Shown here: positions 26,209 to 35,249 of the stretch, piece after piece
Layout: every line of letters starts with the position of its first letter
How positions within the stretch are numbered: position 1 is the first letter of the stretch
Assembly (NCBI RefSeq): GCF_000183725.1
Contig: NC_014762.1
Location: 2,356,001-2,420,000 of the forward strand
Length of the DNA: 64,000 nucleotides
From: Sulfuricurvum kujiense DSM 16994
Lineage (GTDB): Bacteria; Campylobacterota; Campylobacteria; Campylobacterales; Sulfurimonadaceae
Reading direction: 5' to 3'
Translations under genes and position numbers: made by a program
The notes under the pieces: generated by a model
Told to the model about the DNA's origin: nothing
Seen by the model: only the letters and a program-made list of their open reading frames with translations
Database searches by the model: none

Positions 26209-27042
26209 ATGCGTTTGATCACCCTTTCGACTTTATTAGCCGCCTATTTATGGAGTGCCCCGATCGGCGGGGTAGCCGTATTGGTCAAAAACACTCCGAT
26301 CACCCTTTTTGAAATCCAGGAGGAGATGAAACAAAGCGGCACCAGCGCTAATCAAAGTGCCGATACGTTAATCCGCAAAAAGCTTGAACAGCTTGAAGCT
26401 CAAGAGAAAAAAATTACGGTCAGCTCAGCCGAAATCAATGAAGAACTAAATCGTATGGCGGTGCAAAATAAACTTTCCATGGAGCAATTTTTAAACGCGA
26501 TGCAAACGGTTCGCGGTTTGAGCGAAAAAGATTTGAGAGCAAGAGTAGAAGAGAGTATTAAAGGGCAAAAGCTTTACAGCTCTATAGCATTCTCTAAAAT
26601 GGGTCAGCCGACTGCCGAAGAGGAGAATGAATACTATCAGCTCCATATGGACGAATTCTCCCGTCCGGAGAGTTTTGAGGTAACCACTTACGTCTCTTCT
26701 TCCCAAGAAGCATTGACAGCTAAAATTGCCGATCCGATGCGCCACATCGAATCTATTTCGAGCAAAGACGAAACAATTCCCTATGCTAAAATCAATCCGC
26801 AGTTGGCACAGCTTCTTAATAAAATTCCCAACGGCTCATTCAGTCCTGTTCTTCCAAACGGCAAAAACGGGTTTATGAGTTTTTATATGCGGGATAAATT
26901 AAATGTAGTCACCGAGAATCTTGATACAGTGCGTCCGCAAATTGCCAATGCGATTTTAGGAGAGAAACGAAATCAGGTTTTAAACGATTATTTTACCCGC
27001 TTGCGACTCAGTGCGGATATCAAAGTACTGCGACTTCCATAA
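26209..27042 (+). CDS. SurA-like periplasmic chaperone / PPIase-type protein
   Basis: 277 residues from the ATG with CAGGAG 7 bases upstream; the longer ORF would overlap gltX. Signal peptide MRLITLSTLLAAYLWSAP. A SurA-N-like helical domain follows (VAVLVKNTPITLFEIQEEMKQ, then helices to about residue 150), then a parvulin-like segment (EFSRPESFEVTTYVSSS) that is degenerate. Expected role is folding of outer-membrane proteins. Related to the PEB4/SurA proteins of Campylobacter and Helicobacter. Divergent from gltX. Confidence 0.7.
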   Translation: MRLITLSTLLAAYLWSAPIGGVAVLVKNTPITLFEIQEEMKQSGTSANQSADTLIRKKLEQLEAQEKKITVSSAEINEELNRMAVQNKLSMEQFLNAMQTVRGLSEKDLRARVEESIKGQKLYSSIAFSKMGQPTAEEENEYYQLHMDEFSRPESFEVTTYVSSSQEALTAKIADPMRHIESISSKDETIPYAKINPQLAQLLNKIPNGSFSPVLPNGKNGFMSFYMRDKLNVVTENLDTVRPQIANAILGEKRNQVLNDYFTRLRLSADIKVLRLP

Positions 27043-27057
27043 GAATAGAGAATTTTC

Positions 27058-27080
27058 TGCCTCGTAATGAGGCAAACTTT
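27058..27080 (+). terminator. Candidate terminator of the SurA-like gene
   Basis: TGCCTC / GAGGCA stem with a five-base loop, 15 bases past the stop codon, followed by AACTTTT. Confidence 0.45.
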
Positions 27081-27110
27081 TCAAAAAAAGATAAGTGCCT
27101 AAGCTGTATA

Positions 27111-27135
27111 GCTAAAGGGATTTTATCCCTTTAGC
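27111..27135. terminator. Perfect 10-bp hairpin between convergent genes
   Basis: GCTAAAGGGA / TCCCTTTAGC with a five-base loop, between the SurA-like gene and the oppositely oriented chemoreceptor gene. It lies 13 bases past the receptor stop on the minus strand. Probably terminates one or both transcripts. Confidence 0.5.
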
Positions 27136-27148
27136 ATTCAAAATATCG

Positions 27149-29278
27149 TTACGATGCCACCATCTCATTGAGAAGATCGAAAAGCTCGATACTCGCTTTC
27201 TCTGCGTCTTCAAAACACCCTGCAATCGCTTTTGCATGACGAATCGGATCCTCATTCAGCAGCTGCATCGCTTTTTTGACCGAGTCATGAACTTTTTTAT
27301 GCGGTTCCATCATTTTTGCATATCCCGAAGTTGAGCCGAATACCGATTTACCTTCGCCGTTTTCATACCATTTACCAAGTTCACACGCATGGTGGTCGCT
27401 GAATTCTGTACTTACTTTCCCTTCAAATCCGGCTGCATACGCATTGTTTTTGAAAATCATATGATCAATCTTCGCCATATTCGTGAATATTTCGTAACTG
27501 ATTGATTGATTGTCAATTTTGATATGTTCAACGTTTTCGATTAATTTAGACAATACATTTTTAAATTGATCCAGTTTTTGTGATGAATCCACCGCGTATT
27601 CCTCAACCCGCTCGCTGTTTTCCAGCATCCCTACCGAATTTTGTTTGAGAACGCTGATGTTCGCTTCGACTTCGCTGGTCGCTTTCTGGGTTCGTTCCGC
27701 CAGTTTTCGCACTTCATCGGCAACAACGGCGAATCCGCGTCCGTGTTCCCCTGCCCGCGCCGCTTCAATAGCCGCATTCAGAGCCAAAAGATTTGTTTGA
27801 TCGGAAATATCTTTAATCAATGTAATTACGTTGGAGATTTCGCTCACGTTATGATTAAGCTGTTCTGAATTGCTTCGTGAATCGTTGATCATCTCCGTGA
27901 TTTTGGTCATGCTGGCCATAATCTCGTCCGTTTGAACGCTCACTTCATCTACAACCTGACCCGTTTCATGATTGAGCGTATTGACATCTTTCAAATTGGT
28001 CATATTATTTTGAAGCGAACTTCGGAGACTTCCGGCATTGTGGATAGAACCTTGGATCATTTGACGTGCCAATTTCAATGACATCTCATTTTGTGCCACC
28101 TGTTCTTCTATTTTTTCTTTTGCCAAACACGCTTCCGCTGCTTTTTCCTGCGCTTCAATAGAAATTTTTTCTACTTTTTCAATGAATTCGTTAAAGCTCA
28201 TCGCCGCTTTTCCGATTTCATCCGTGGAAGTCACCTTCAAACGTTTGCTCAAATCGGCATCACCGCTCGCCAACTCTTGGGCGATAGCATCAAGGTTTTG
28301 AATCGGCTGTGTTACCGCACGACGGACGATGATAATCAACAATACCAAAATAATAGCATCCATTACCGTCATAATGACGACTTGACGTAATAGAGAATCT
28401 TCAGACTGATTAATTAGATTTTCGACCGTTGAGAGTTTCTTTGCCGTAAATGCGTAGGCTACCTCTTCTCCTGAAAAATCTTTGATCGCTATCGGTTCAA
28501 CATAAAAATTGTCTGTTGTAAATGCCCCTTTTTTCGGATCGAAATCGGCTTTTCCGAGTTCCGATAAAAGCCCTTTATCAACCGTATCCGCTTTTACCGC
28601 CAACGTATAATTTTTACCGATTTTAGGAGCGTCTTTCAGCTCTTTCGCATTCTTCAAATATTGGTTATCCAAAGCAATAATAAGCTCTGCATCAAAATTT
28701 TTGCGCATATCTTTGACGATTGAATTAAGCCCCTGCATAAATTCGACCGATCCGACATACTCTCCCCCCGAAATAATCGGAGCGATTCCGCGTAATTCCA
28801 ATCCCGCAACACCGATTTCAATCGCAACCAACGGTTTTTTGGTCTCTTTAACCGCTAAAATAGTTTTACGAAAACTTGTCAGATCGTCACCGTATTTTTC
28901 AGGTTTCCATACACGCAAGAAACTGTGTACATCTTTGTCATGCACATGAATTTTTATATTGCCGAATTTTGTATTTTCTTTGTACTCTTTCGAAAGAGAC
29001 TTAAGACTCTTTAGCGTCGCTTCGCGATCTCCGCTTATCAGGCCGTTTACAACGGCACTGTTTTTAGAAATCCCGATCGCATTGGTAATACCGACACTGT
29101 TTTTAGCTTCGATCGCCTCATTGAAAATTGTCGTCATCTCTTTTGACTGACTCGCATAAATATCGTCTCGGATATCCTGGACGGAGATTATGTAATTAAT
29201 TAATACTACAATAAATCCGACAATAATTGATGCAATCAATGGAACATGTACTTTTTGTGCGATGCTAAGATTATTCAT
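27149..29278 (-). CDS. Methyl-accepting chemotaxis protein with Cache and CZB domains
   Basis: 709 residues from ATG with AGGAG 5 bases upstream. First membrane helix at about 10-33, a periplasmic double-Cache-like sensor (to about residue 295, including [21 protein letters not shown]), second helix ([20 protein letters not shown]), a HAMP domain and a cytoplasmic signalling hairpin with the tip [38 protein letters not shown]. The C-terminus is a CZB zinc-binding domain: [20 protein letters not shown] and HKKVHD carry the His/Cys ligands. CZB receptors sense oxidants such as hypochlorite through the zinc-bound Cys. Single-gene transcript. Confidence 0.92.
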   Translation of the reverse strand: MNNLSIAQKVHVPLIASIIVGFIVVLINYIISVQDIRDDIYASQSKEMTTIFNEAIEAKNSVGITNAIGISKNSAVVNGLISGDREATLKSLKSLSKEYKENTKFGNIKIHVHDKDVHSFLRVWKPEKYGDDLTSFRKTILAVKETKKPLVAIEIGVAGLELRGIAPIISGGEYVGSVEFMQGLNSIVKDMRKNFDAELIIALDNQYLKNAKELKDAPKIGKNYTLAVKADTVDKGLLSELGKADFDPKKGAFTTDNFYVEPIAIKDFSGEEVAYAFTAKKLSTVENLINQSEDSLLRQVVIMTVMDAIILVLLIIIVRRAVTQPIQNLDAIAQELASGDADLSKRLKVTSTDEIGKAAMSFNEFIEKVEKISIEAQEKAAEACLAKEKIEEQVAQNEMSLKLARQMIQGSIHNAGSLRSSLQNNMTNLKDVNTLNHETGQVVDEVSVQTDEIMASMTKITEMINDSRSNSEQLNHNVSEISNVITLIKDISDQTNLLALNAAIEAARAGEHGRGFAVVADEVRKLAERTQKATSEVEANISVLKQNSVGMLENSERVEEYAVDSSQKLDQFKNVLSKLIENVEHIKIDNQSISYEIFTNMAKIDHMIFKNNAYAAGFEGKVSTEFSDHHACELGKWYENGEGKSVFGSTSGYAKMMEPHKKVHDSVKKAMQLLNEDPIRHAKAIAGCFEDAEKASIELFDLLNEMVAS

Positions 29279-29319
29279 GTTTCTCCTTTTGTTTGTAACG
29301 CTCATTGAGGTGTTAATAT

Positions 29320-29325
29320 ATTATA
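29320..29325 (-). promoter_or_regulatory. -10 box of the chemoreceptor gene
   Basis: TATAAT on the minus strand, 42 bases before the receptor start; sigma-28 elements were not seen. Confidence 0.5.
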
Positions 29326-29430
29326 GTATTGTAAAACTGTAAAATTAGCGTAAAATAGGAAAATATTAGCGCTCAAAGCGTAATTTAGAAAACTAAGTGG
29401 CAATTTTGTGATATTTGAATATATTATAGA

Positions 29431-29455
29431 CTACAGCAGCGATCAGCCGCTGTAG
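29431..29455 (-). terminator. accC hairpin overlapping its stop codon
   Basis: CTACAGCGGC pairs with GCTGCTGTAG (one G-U) around a five-base loop; the first arm lies in the final accC codons and the loop contains its stop. Few T residues follow. Confidence 0.5.
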
Positions 29456-30783
29456 TTTTCGAGGTATTTGGTATCGAAGTTATTATTAATGAAGTCAGGA
29501 TTTTTCATCATCTTCATATGAAACGGAATCGTTGTTTTGATCCCGGTGATGGTAAATTCACTCAGCGCACGATGCATACGAGCAATCGCATCGTTACGGT
29601 CCGTTCCGTACACGATCAATTTTCCGATCATAGAATCATAGGTCGGAGGAACGATATAACCGGCATGCGCATGGGTATCAATTCGGACATTCCGCCCGCC
29701 CGGAGCAATCCACTGGGTGATTTTTCCCGGTGACGGCAAAAACTTGATCGGATCTTCGGCTGTTATACGGCACTCAATCGAGTGACCTTTGAGGACGACG
29801 CTCTCTTGGCTCGGAAGCGCTTCACCTTCGGCAACGCGGATCATCATTTCGATTAGATCGAGTCCGCTGACCATTTCGGAGACACAGTGTTCTACCTGGA
29901 GCCGGGTATTCATCTCCATAAAATAAAACTTTTTGTCCGCATCGAGAAGGTATTCAAACGTCCCTGCCCCTTCGTACTTGATGTACTTCGTTGCACGGAC
30001 GGCAGAAGCGTGCAGTTCGGCACGAATTTCAGGAGTCAATGCTACTGCGGGAGATTCTTCGATCAATTTTTGGTGACGGCGCTGCATCGAACAGTCACGC
30101 TCACCGATATGAAGCACGTTGCCATGGCTGTCCGCAATCACCTGTACTTCGATATGGCGCGGATTTTTAATGAATTTCTCCATATAAATCGTACCGTCGC
30201 CGAATGCACCGATCGCTTCCGCTTCCGCCGCCAAAAAAGCATTTTCGATATAGCTCTCGTCTTCGACGACGCGCATACCGCGTCCGCCGCCGCCTGCTGC
30301 CGCTTTGAGAATAACCGGATACCCGACTTCTTTTGCGCGTACTTTTGCTTCCGCGATATCCTTGATAGCACCGTCAGACCCGGGGACGACAGGGACACCT
30401 GCCGCGATCATGACATCTTTGGCTTTTGATTTGTCCGACATCATCACCATAACTTCAGGTGTCGGTCCGATAAATTTAATCCCGTGGTGGGTACAAATTT
30501 CAACAAAATGTTGATTTTCGGACAAAAATCCGTATCCCGGGAATACCGCATCACATCCGCTGATTTCACAGGCTGCAATGATCGCGGGTATATTGAGATA
30601 ACTCTGGGAACTTGGTGCGGCACCGATACAAATTGCGGCGTCGGCCAGTTTTAAATACGATGCGTCTTTGTCGGCGGTCGAATAAACCGCCACCGCTTCT
30701 TTCCCCATCTCTTTAATTGTTCGGATCGCACGAAGGGCAATTTCACCCCGATTCGCGACTAAAATACGTTTGAGTTCCGCCAT
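29443..30783 (-). CDS. accC: Acetyl-CoA carboxylase biotin carboxylase subunit
   Basis: 446 residues. KRILVANRGEIALRAIRTIKEMGK at the start, the ATP-grasp loop ILKAAAGGGGRGMRVV, IEVQVIADSHGNVLHIGERDCSMQRRHQKLIEESP and FMEMNTRLQVEH are the biotin carboxylase signatures. Carboxylates biotin on BCCP using ATP and bicarbonate, first step of fatty acid synthesis. Two bases after accB. Confidence 0.96.
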   Translation of the reverse strand: MAELKRILVANRGEIALRAIRTIKEMGKEAVAVYSTADKDASYLKLADAAICIGAAPSSQSYLNIPAIIAACEISGCDAVFPGYGFLSENQHFVEICTHHGIKFIGPTPEVMVMMSDKSKAKDVMIAAGVPVVPGSDGAIKDIAEAKVRAKEVGYPVILKAAAGGGGRGMRVVEDESYIENAFLAAEAEAIGAFGDGTIYMEKFIKNPRHIEVQVIADSHGNVLHIGERDCSMQRRHQKLIEESPAVALTPEIRAELHASAVRATKYIKYEGAGTFEYLLDADKKFYFMEMNTRLQVEHCVSEMVSGLDLIEMMIRVAEGEALPSQESVVLKGHSIECRITAEDPIKFLPSPGKITQWIAPGGRNVRIDTHAHAGYIVPPTYDSMIGKLIVYGTDRNDAIARMHRALSEFTITGIKTTIPFHMKMMKNPDFINNNFDTKYLENYSG

Positions 30784-30785
30784 GG

Positions 30786-31232
30786 TTAAAGCTTCTCAAC
30801 CGCAAAAAGTGGCATATCGTATTCAACTGCCTGAGAATCGGAAACCAAAACACTAACAATTTTACAGTCGAATTCGGCCTCAAGTTCATTCATAATTTTC
30901 ATCGCTTCGAGAATACCGATAACTTGTCCTTTTTTAACGCGGTCGCCCACTTTTACAAACGGAGCCGAATCCGGAGAAGGGGCAGAATAAAACGTCCCTA
31001 CCATCGGAGAAAGGATCATATCCCCAGTGTGAACTGCTGCTGCAGATTCTGCGGTAACCGCCACTGCAACCGGAGCTGCCGCCACTGCAACCGGAGCTGC
31101 CATCATTGGTGCGGCAACCGCACCGATATTTTTTTCAAGTTCAATAGAAAAAGCGTCTTGAGTAATTTTTAATTTTGAAAGAGTACTGGCATCAAACTCT
31201 TGCACAAGAGCTTTAATTTGTTTCATATCCAT
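30786..31232 (-). CDS. accB: Biotin carboxyl carrier protein of acetyl-CoA carboxylase
   Basis: 148 residues. N-terminal domain to about residue 35, an Ala/Pro/Val-rich flexible linker, then the biotinyl domain with VKKGQVIGILEAMKIMNELEAEF; the Lys of EAMKI is the biotin site. The linker contains an exact 21-base tandem duplication (31060-31101). ATG with AGGAG 10 bases upstream. Confidence 0.95.
   Translation of the reverse strand: MDMKQIKALVQEFDASTLSKLKITQDAFSIELEKNIGAVAAPMMAAPVAVAAAPVAVAVTAESAAAVHTGDMILSPMVGTFYSAPSPDSAPFVKVGDRVKKGQVIGILEAMKIMNELEAEFDCKIVSVLVSDSQAVEYDMPLFAVEKL
31060..31101 (-). repeat. Exact 21-base tandem duplication in accB linker
   Basis: Two perfect copies of a 21-base unit starting GCCACTGCAACC (plus-strand reading), encoding two identical seven-residue Ala/Pro/Val blocks in the flexible linker of BCCP. 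In-frame, so copy changes would only alter linker length. Confidence 0.85.
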
Positions 31233-31269
31233 CGGAAGAATGCTCCTAAAAGTAGGGTAATAGATGTGT

Positions 31270-31275
31270 TATACT
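31270..31275 (+). promoter_or_regulatory. -10 box of dcd
   Basis: TATACT, 31 bases before the dcd start, in the 73-base divergent gap with accB. Confidence 0.45.
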
Positions 31276-31305
31276 ACCACAAATAAAATTAACAACGGAT
31301 TGAAT

Positions 31306-31866
31306 ATGGGTTTAAAAAGCGATAGATGGATACGTGAAAAGGCATTAAAAGAGGGAATGATTTCCCCGTTTTGCGAGGATCAGGTAGGCTTGGGCGTCGT
31401 CAGTTACGGCCTTAGCTCATACGGCTACGACATCCGTGTGACGAATGAATTTAAAATTTTTACCAACCTAAATTCTACTGTCGTCGACCCGAAACATTTT
31501 GATGATATGAATGTCGTCGATTTTACGGGCGATGTATGCATTGTCCCGCCGAACTCGTTCGCATTGGCGCGAACCGTAGAATATTTTAAAATTCCCCGTG
31601 ACGTGTTGGCGATCTGTTTGGGTAAATCGACTTATGCTAGGTGCGGTATTATTGTCAATGTTACTCCGTTTGAACCGGAATTCGAGGGGCATATTACCAT
31701 CGAAATTTCCAACACCACCCCTCTTCCGGCAAAAATATATGCCAATGAAGGGATAGCACAGGTGCTCTTTTTACAAGGCGACGATATGTGCGAAACTTCT
31801 TATAAAGATAAAAGCGGCAAGTATCAGGGGCAAGAGGGAATCACTCTTCCGCGGATTTTAAATTAA
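31306..31866 (+). CDS. dcd: dCTP deaminase
   Basis: 186 residues from ATG ([19 protein letters not shown]), the family's usual length. [59 protein letters not shown] and the C-terminal SGKYQGQ are Dcd signatures, with the Glu of FEGHITIE-type region catalytic. Makes dUTP from dCTP for thymidylate synthesis. The 14-residue extension upstream covers the promoter and is rejected. Confidence 0.95.
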   Translation: MGLKSDRWIREKALKEGMISPFCEDQVGLGVVSYGLSSYGYDIRVTNEFKIFTNLNSTVVDPKHFDDMNVVDFTGDVCIVPPNSFALARTVEYFKIPRDVLAICLGKSTYARCGIIVNVTPFEPEFEGHITIEISNTTPLPAKIYANEGIAQVLFLQGDDMCETSYKDKSGKYQGQEGITLPRILN

Positions 31867-31873
31867 GTAGTGG

Positions 31874-31879
31874 TATAAT
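31874..31879 (+). promoter_or_regulatory. -10 box of the DUF465 gene
   Basis: TATAAT, 31 bases before the start of the DUF465 gene and 8 bases past the dcd stop. Confidence 0.5.
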
Positions 31880-31909
31880 TCCGATAAATTTCCATGCAAG
31901 GACTCCCGA

Positions 31910-32146
31910 ATGTTGCACGAATACCGCGATGTAATTACCCATATGAAACAAAATGATGCGGCTAATGCCCACTTTTTGAAAATTTTTGATCGTCACAATG
32001 ATCTAGACAACCAAATCACCAAAGCTGAAAACGGTGACGTTCCAATGACCGATCTTGAGCTTGAAAAACTCAAAAAAGAAAAATTGTTGTTGAAAGACGA
32101 AGCGTACGCAATGATCATCGCCTACAAAAAAGAGCACAGCCTTTAA
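31910..32146 (+). CDS. DUF465 (YdcH-like) small protein
   Basis: 78 residues: MLHEYRDVITHMKQNDAANAHFLKIFDRHNDLDNQI, then a charged helical stretch EKLKKEKLLLKDEAYAMI. This is the two-helix pattern of DUF465/YdcH, a widespread small cytoplasmic protein of unknown function. AAGGA site upstream of the ATG and its own promoter. Confidence 0.82.
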   Translation: MLHEYRDVITHMKQNDAANAHFLKIFDRHNDLDNQITKAENGDVPMTDLELEKLKKEKLLLKDEAYAMIIAYKKEHSL

Positions 32147-32163
32147 TTCTTACGATATTCTAA

Positions 32164-32202
32164 CGCCAAAGGATATAGTTCCCTTTGGCTATGCTTGCCG
32201 CT
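32164..32202 (+). repeat. Dispersed intergenic element, copy 2
   Basis: CGCCAA then TTTGGCTATGCTTGCCGCT; partner of 23961-24001. Here GCCAAAGG and CCTTTGGC form a perfect 8-bp stem (32165-32172 with 32182-32189), which may also terminate the DUF465 transcript. Confidence 0.45.
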
Positions 32203-32303
32203 TCAAGACAGATTTTCCCTTCTTAAATTTCTTCTAAATTTACTTTTTAGCTTTAACTCGATACGATTTATTTTTTTCAGAATTTTTGTCCAATGAGGTA
32301 CGC

Positions 32304-32819
32304 ATGACCACTTCGTATACCGCCTTAGCTGATTTTGGGCGGGCGCTGCTTAAGCGTCCGGCATTATCAGAAGGTCTTCCGATGATATCCGAGTATGCCA
32401 AACAAGTAAGCAAAGCGGAAAGATGCTCAATTTTTATCTATAATCCGAAAATCCAAATGCTTTGGACGACTTTGGCCGACGGGATAGAAAAAATTATGGT
32501 CCATGTTAATGACGGCATCGTCGGACATACCGTCAAAGAGGGGAAACCCATTTTAGTCAATAATCCCTATGAAGATGAGCGGTTTCTGCATACCATAGAT
32601 AATAAAACCGGTTTTGTGACCGAAAATATCGCTTCTATCCCTATCTTTGATTCCAATCGGCGCATCATCGGTGTTTTTCAACTCCTCAACAAACCGGGAG
32701 GATTTTCACCGGAAGACATTAAATTTATGATTTTTTTTGCCCACTATATCAGCGGATATCTTGAACTGGCCATGCTTTTCGATGATCAAACGGCTTTACT
32801 GGCAAAAGGGATAGAATGA
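32304..32819 (+). CDS. Stand-alone GAF-domain protein A
   Basis: 171 residues from the ATG with GAGG 5 bases upstream; an in-frame TTG six codons earlier has no ribosome site. The whole protein is one GAF domain: AERCSIFIYNPKIQMLWTTLADG, GIVGHTVKEGKPILVNNPYEDERF and IPIFDSNRRIIGVFQLLNKPGG. No output domain is attached. The next gene is a clear paralogue, overlapping by ATGA. Ligand unknown; likely a small-molecule or redox sensor that acts on a partner in trans. Confidence 0.85.
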   Translation: MTTSYTALADFGRALLKRPALSEGLPMISEYAKQVSKAERCSIFIYNPKIQMLWTTLADGIEKIMVHVNDGIVGHTVKEGKPILVNNPYEDERFLHTIDNKTGFVTENIASIPIFDSNRRIIGVFQLLNKPGGFSPEDIKFMIFFAHYISGYLELAMLFDDQTALLAKGIE

Positions 32820-33310
32820 GTCTGGAAATTTACAAACGGATTGCCGATTTCGGCAAAAAACTTACTGAGCTTGATGAACTTGAAAAAACGCTGCCGGCAA
32901 TCTCGGAAGAGGCAAAAGCTATCGTAAATGCGGAGCGATGTTCCATTTTTATGGTCGATTATCCGGGAGAAATGCTTTGGACGAAACTCAGTGACGGCGT
33001 AGGGCGGATTGCGATCAGTATTCATTCAGGCATTGTGGGAGATACGGTTCGGAAAAAAACTGCCCAACTGGTCAATAACCCCTATGAAGACAGCCGTTTC
33101 TTAACTAAAATCGATGAAAAAAGCGGCTTTATGACCCGAAATATCCTCGCTACCCCCATCTTTAACTCACAGCAAGAGGTCATAGGGGTCATTCAATTGC
33201 TCAACAAATATCACGGAGAGTTTGATGAACAAGACGAAGGAATTATGAATTTTTTTGCCAACTATATCAGTGGAACACTGGAATTGGCCTTATTGATGGA
33301 AAAAAAATAA
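32816..33310 (+). CDS. Stand-alone GAF-domain protein B
   Basis: 164 residues, paralogue of the preceding gene: shared AERCSIF, LVNNPYED-RF, PIF and GV-QLLNK blocks along the full length. Also a bare GAF domain without an output module. It overlaps the first by four bases and ends two bases from the convergent asnB stop. The two copies have diverged well apart, so the duplication is old; they may form a heterodimer. Confidence 0.85.
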   Translation: MSLEIYKRIADFGKKLTELDELEKTLPAISEEAKAIVNAERCSIFMVDYPGEMLWTKLSDGVGRIAISIHSGIVGDTVRKKTAQLVNNPYEDSRFLTKIDEKSGFMTRNILATPIFNSQQEVIGVIQLLNKYHGEFDEQDEGIMNFFANYISGTLELALLMEKK

Positions 33311-33312
33311 GA

Positions 33313-35118
33313 CTACAATAACTCTCGTTTAATCCAATGGCTCAGTACATACAAGCCCCATACGTGCTGTTTAAATTTTCCTCGGCGTGCCATATCAATA
33401 TAATTATCTATCTCTTCCGGATAAAAAAGCCCCGTTTTATCATTGACTTCACGAATCAGTTCTATTCTTCCCGACGCAATCAGCCACTCCATGTACGGAT
33501 TGGCAAACCCTTTTTTCTTCCGAGTGATGATCTCATCGCTGAGATAATTTCGGGCGATTTGTTTGAGGAGCGGTTTTGTCCCCCCGTTGCCGATTCTTAA
33601 AGACGGGTCAACCGATAGCACCGTCTCTGCCAGAATGTGATCCAAAAACGGTGTACGCGCCTCAATCGTATGGGCCATAGAGACCCGATCCAGCTTGGTT
33701 AGAAAATGTTCTCCGACAAAAAGCTTCAAATCAATCATACTGTACCAAACACTCGGGTGTTCATGAGCGCTTTGCTCGAACATTCGGCGATAGCTCTCCA
33801 AAAAACGCAATGATTCATTATCGCGGACATTACGGCGGAAAAGTTTGTTTTGCTGCAAATCGGTAAATTTGTCCCCAGAGGTACGAAACAGCAGCGTATC
33901 GTCAAAGATACGCTTGTACCACTCCCACTCCCGGTTCATCGAAAAATGGCTGTGAAAATATTTTTTGAGCCAGTTTTTATGATGCAAAGAAGCCGCTTTT
34001 TCAATATCAAGATATTCGAAGTACTGACGATATCCCAAAAACAGTTCGTCACTCCCCTCTCCGCTGAGAACGACTTTGTACCCCTCCGCGCCGATTTTTT
34101 TCATGAGCAGATAAAGCGGCAGCGCTGCGGGATCATTCAACGGTTCGTCCATATGGGTTAAAAGTTCATCTAGATGCTCATCGAAATCGTTTTGCGAAAT
34201 AATCACTTCGGTGTGATCAAGTCCCAAATACTTTGCCGTCATTGCGGCATTTTTACGTTCGTCATACGCATCGTACTCATTGTAGCCCAGCGTAAAGACG
34301 GGAAGCTTTTTCCCCTGACGTGCCGCTATTGCGCAAATCATCGCGCTGTCCAGTCCGCCGGAAAGCAAAGCCGCTATCGGGACTTCGGTATCCAGACGTA
34401 CGGCAATAGCTCGATGAAGCTCCTCTTCGATCCTGTACAATGCATCAGAATTTCCGGTAATAGATGAATCCGGAGTATCGAGCAGATTATAATAACGGTG
34501 TTTGGTAATTTTCCCCTGCTCTGCGCAGAGCCACTCCCCGCTCTCCAATTTTTCTATCCCTTTATAAAACGTGTGGGGAGGAGTCGGAGCCAAAAAAGAG
34601 AGATACGAATGGAGTGCTTCATCATTCATGTAAACGGAAGATAAAAACGGTTTAATCGCTTTGATCTCCGAACCGAACACAAACGCTTCATTGCTTTGAT
34701 GATAGAAAAGCGGTTTTTTGCCGAAGCGATCCCGAACCAGATAGCACTTATCACCGTCTATCAACGCAAATGCAAACATCCCTTCAAGATACTCGACGCA
34801 CCGTATTCCCCATCGCTCATACGCCGCCAATACGACTTCCGTATCACTGGACGTTTCCCATTTTAAACCGGTTAGCTGCTCTCTCAGCCTGGCATGATTG
34901 TAAATTTCCCCGTTAAAGCTGATAAGCAGTTTGTCTCGGCGCATCGGTTGATGGGAACGGGGATGAACATCCGTTATGGAGAGGCGCTGATGGGCTAAAA
35001 AAAGGGTATTTTGTTCAACAACTCCGCAATAATCCCTGCCGCGATGCTGCAAGGTTTTTAGAGCTTCGCGTGCTTTGTGAGGAGAATAATGACCGATAAT
35101 TCCGAATACGCCGCACAC
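33313..35118 (-). CDS. asnB: Asparagine synthetase (glutamine-hydrolysing)
   Basis: 601 residues. GTG start followed by Cys2 (MCGVFGIIGHYSP), the N-terminal nucleophile of the glutaminase domain, with HRGRDYCGV and FNGEIYNH. The synthetase domain has the PP-loop VPIAALLSGGLDSAMI and LSGEGSDELFLGYRQY. Transfers amide nitrogen to aspartate, or possibly another acid. Single gene between the GAF pair and metK. A second, distinct family member lies at 41712-43370 inside the polysaccharide locus. Confidence 0.9.
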   Translation of the reverse strand: MCGVFGIIGHYSPHKAREALKTLQHRGRDYCGVVEQNTLFLAHQRLSITDVHPRSHQPMRRDKLLISFNGEIYNHARLREQLTGLKWETSSDTEVVLAAYERWGIRCVEYLEGMFAFALIDGDKCYLVRDRFGKKPLFYHQSNEAFVFGSEIKAIKPFLSSVYMNDEALHSYLSFLAPTPPHTFYKGIEKLESGEWLCAEQGKITKHRYYNLLDTPDSSITGNSDALYRIEEELHRAIAVRLDTEVPIAALLSGGLDSAMICAIAARQGKKLPVFTLGYNEYDAYDERKNAAMTAKYLGLDHTEVIISQNDFDEHLDELLTHMDEPLNDPAALPLYLLMKKIGAEGYKVVLSGEGSDELFLGYRQYFEYLDIEKAASLHHKNWLKKYFHSHFSMNREWEWYKRIFDDTLLFRTSGDKFTDLQQNKLFRRNVRDNESLRFLESYRRMFEQSAHEHPSVWYSMIDLKLFVGEHFLTKLDRVSMAHTIEARTPFLDHILAETVLSVDPSLRIGNGGTKPLLKQIARNYLSDEIITRKKKGFANPYMEWLIASGRIELIREVNDKTGLFYPEEIDNYIDMARRGKFKQHVWGLYVLSHWIKRELL

Positions 35119-35196
35119 GAAAAACCTTTTTTCGCAATTATACGATTTTAAAGCCTAACAAAAGAAACGAAAATATTTTACTCAGTTTAAATATCT

Positions 35197-35202
35197 TATA
35201 AT
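35197..35202 (+). promoter_or_regulatory. -10 box of metK and perhaps of the whole polysaccharide run
   Basis: TATAAT 48 bases before the metK start, in the 131-base divergent gap with asnB. Because metK and all following genes overlap or nearly touch, this is the last obvious promoter before the right edge. No SAM riboswitch structure was recognised. Confidence 0.5.
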
Positions 35203-35249
35203 CTATCTTCAGTATTTTCGTAAAATTAGTCAAGGAAAACAACTCTATT

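Noticed and set aside
35119-35249. SAM riboswitch upstream of metK
   Set aside because: The gap holds a TATAAT box and AT-rich sequence but no paired architecture of a known SAM aptamer could be drawn.
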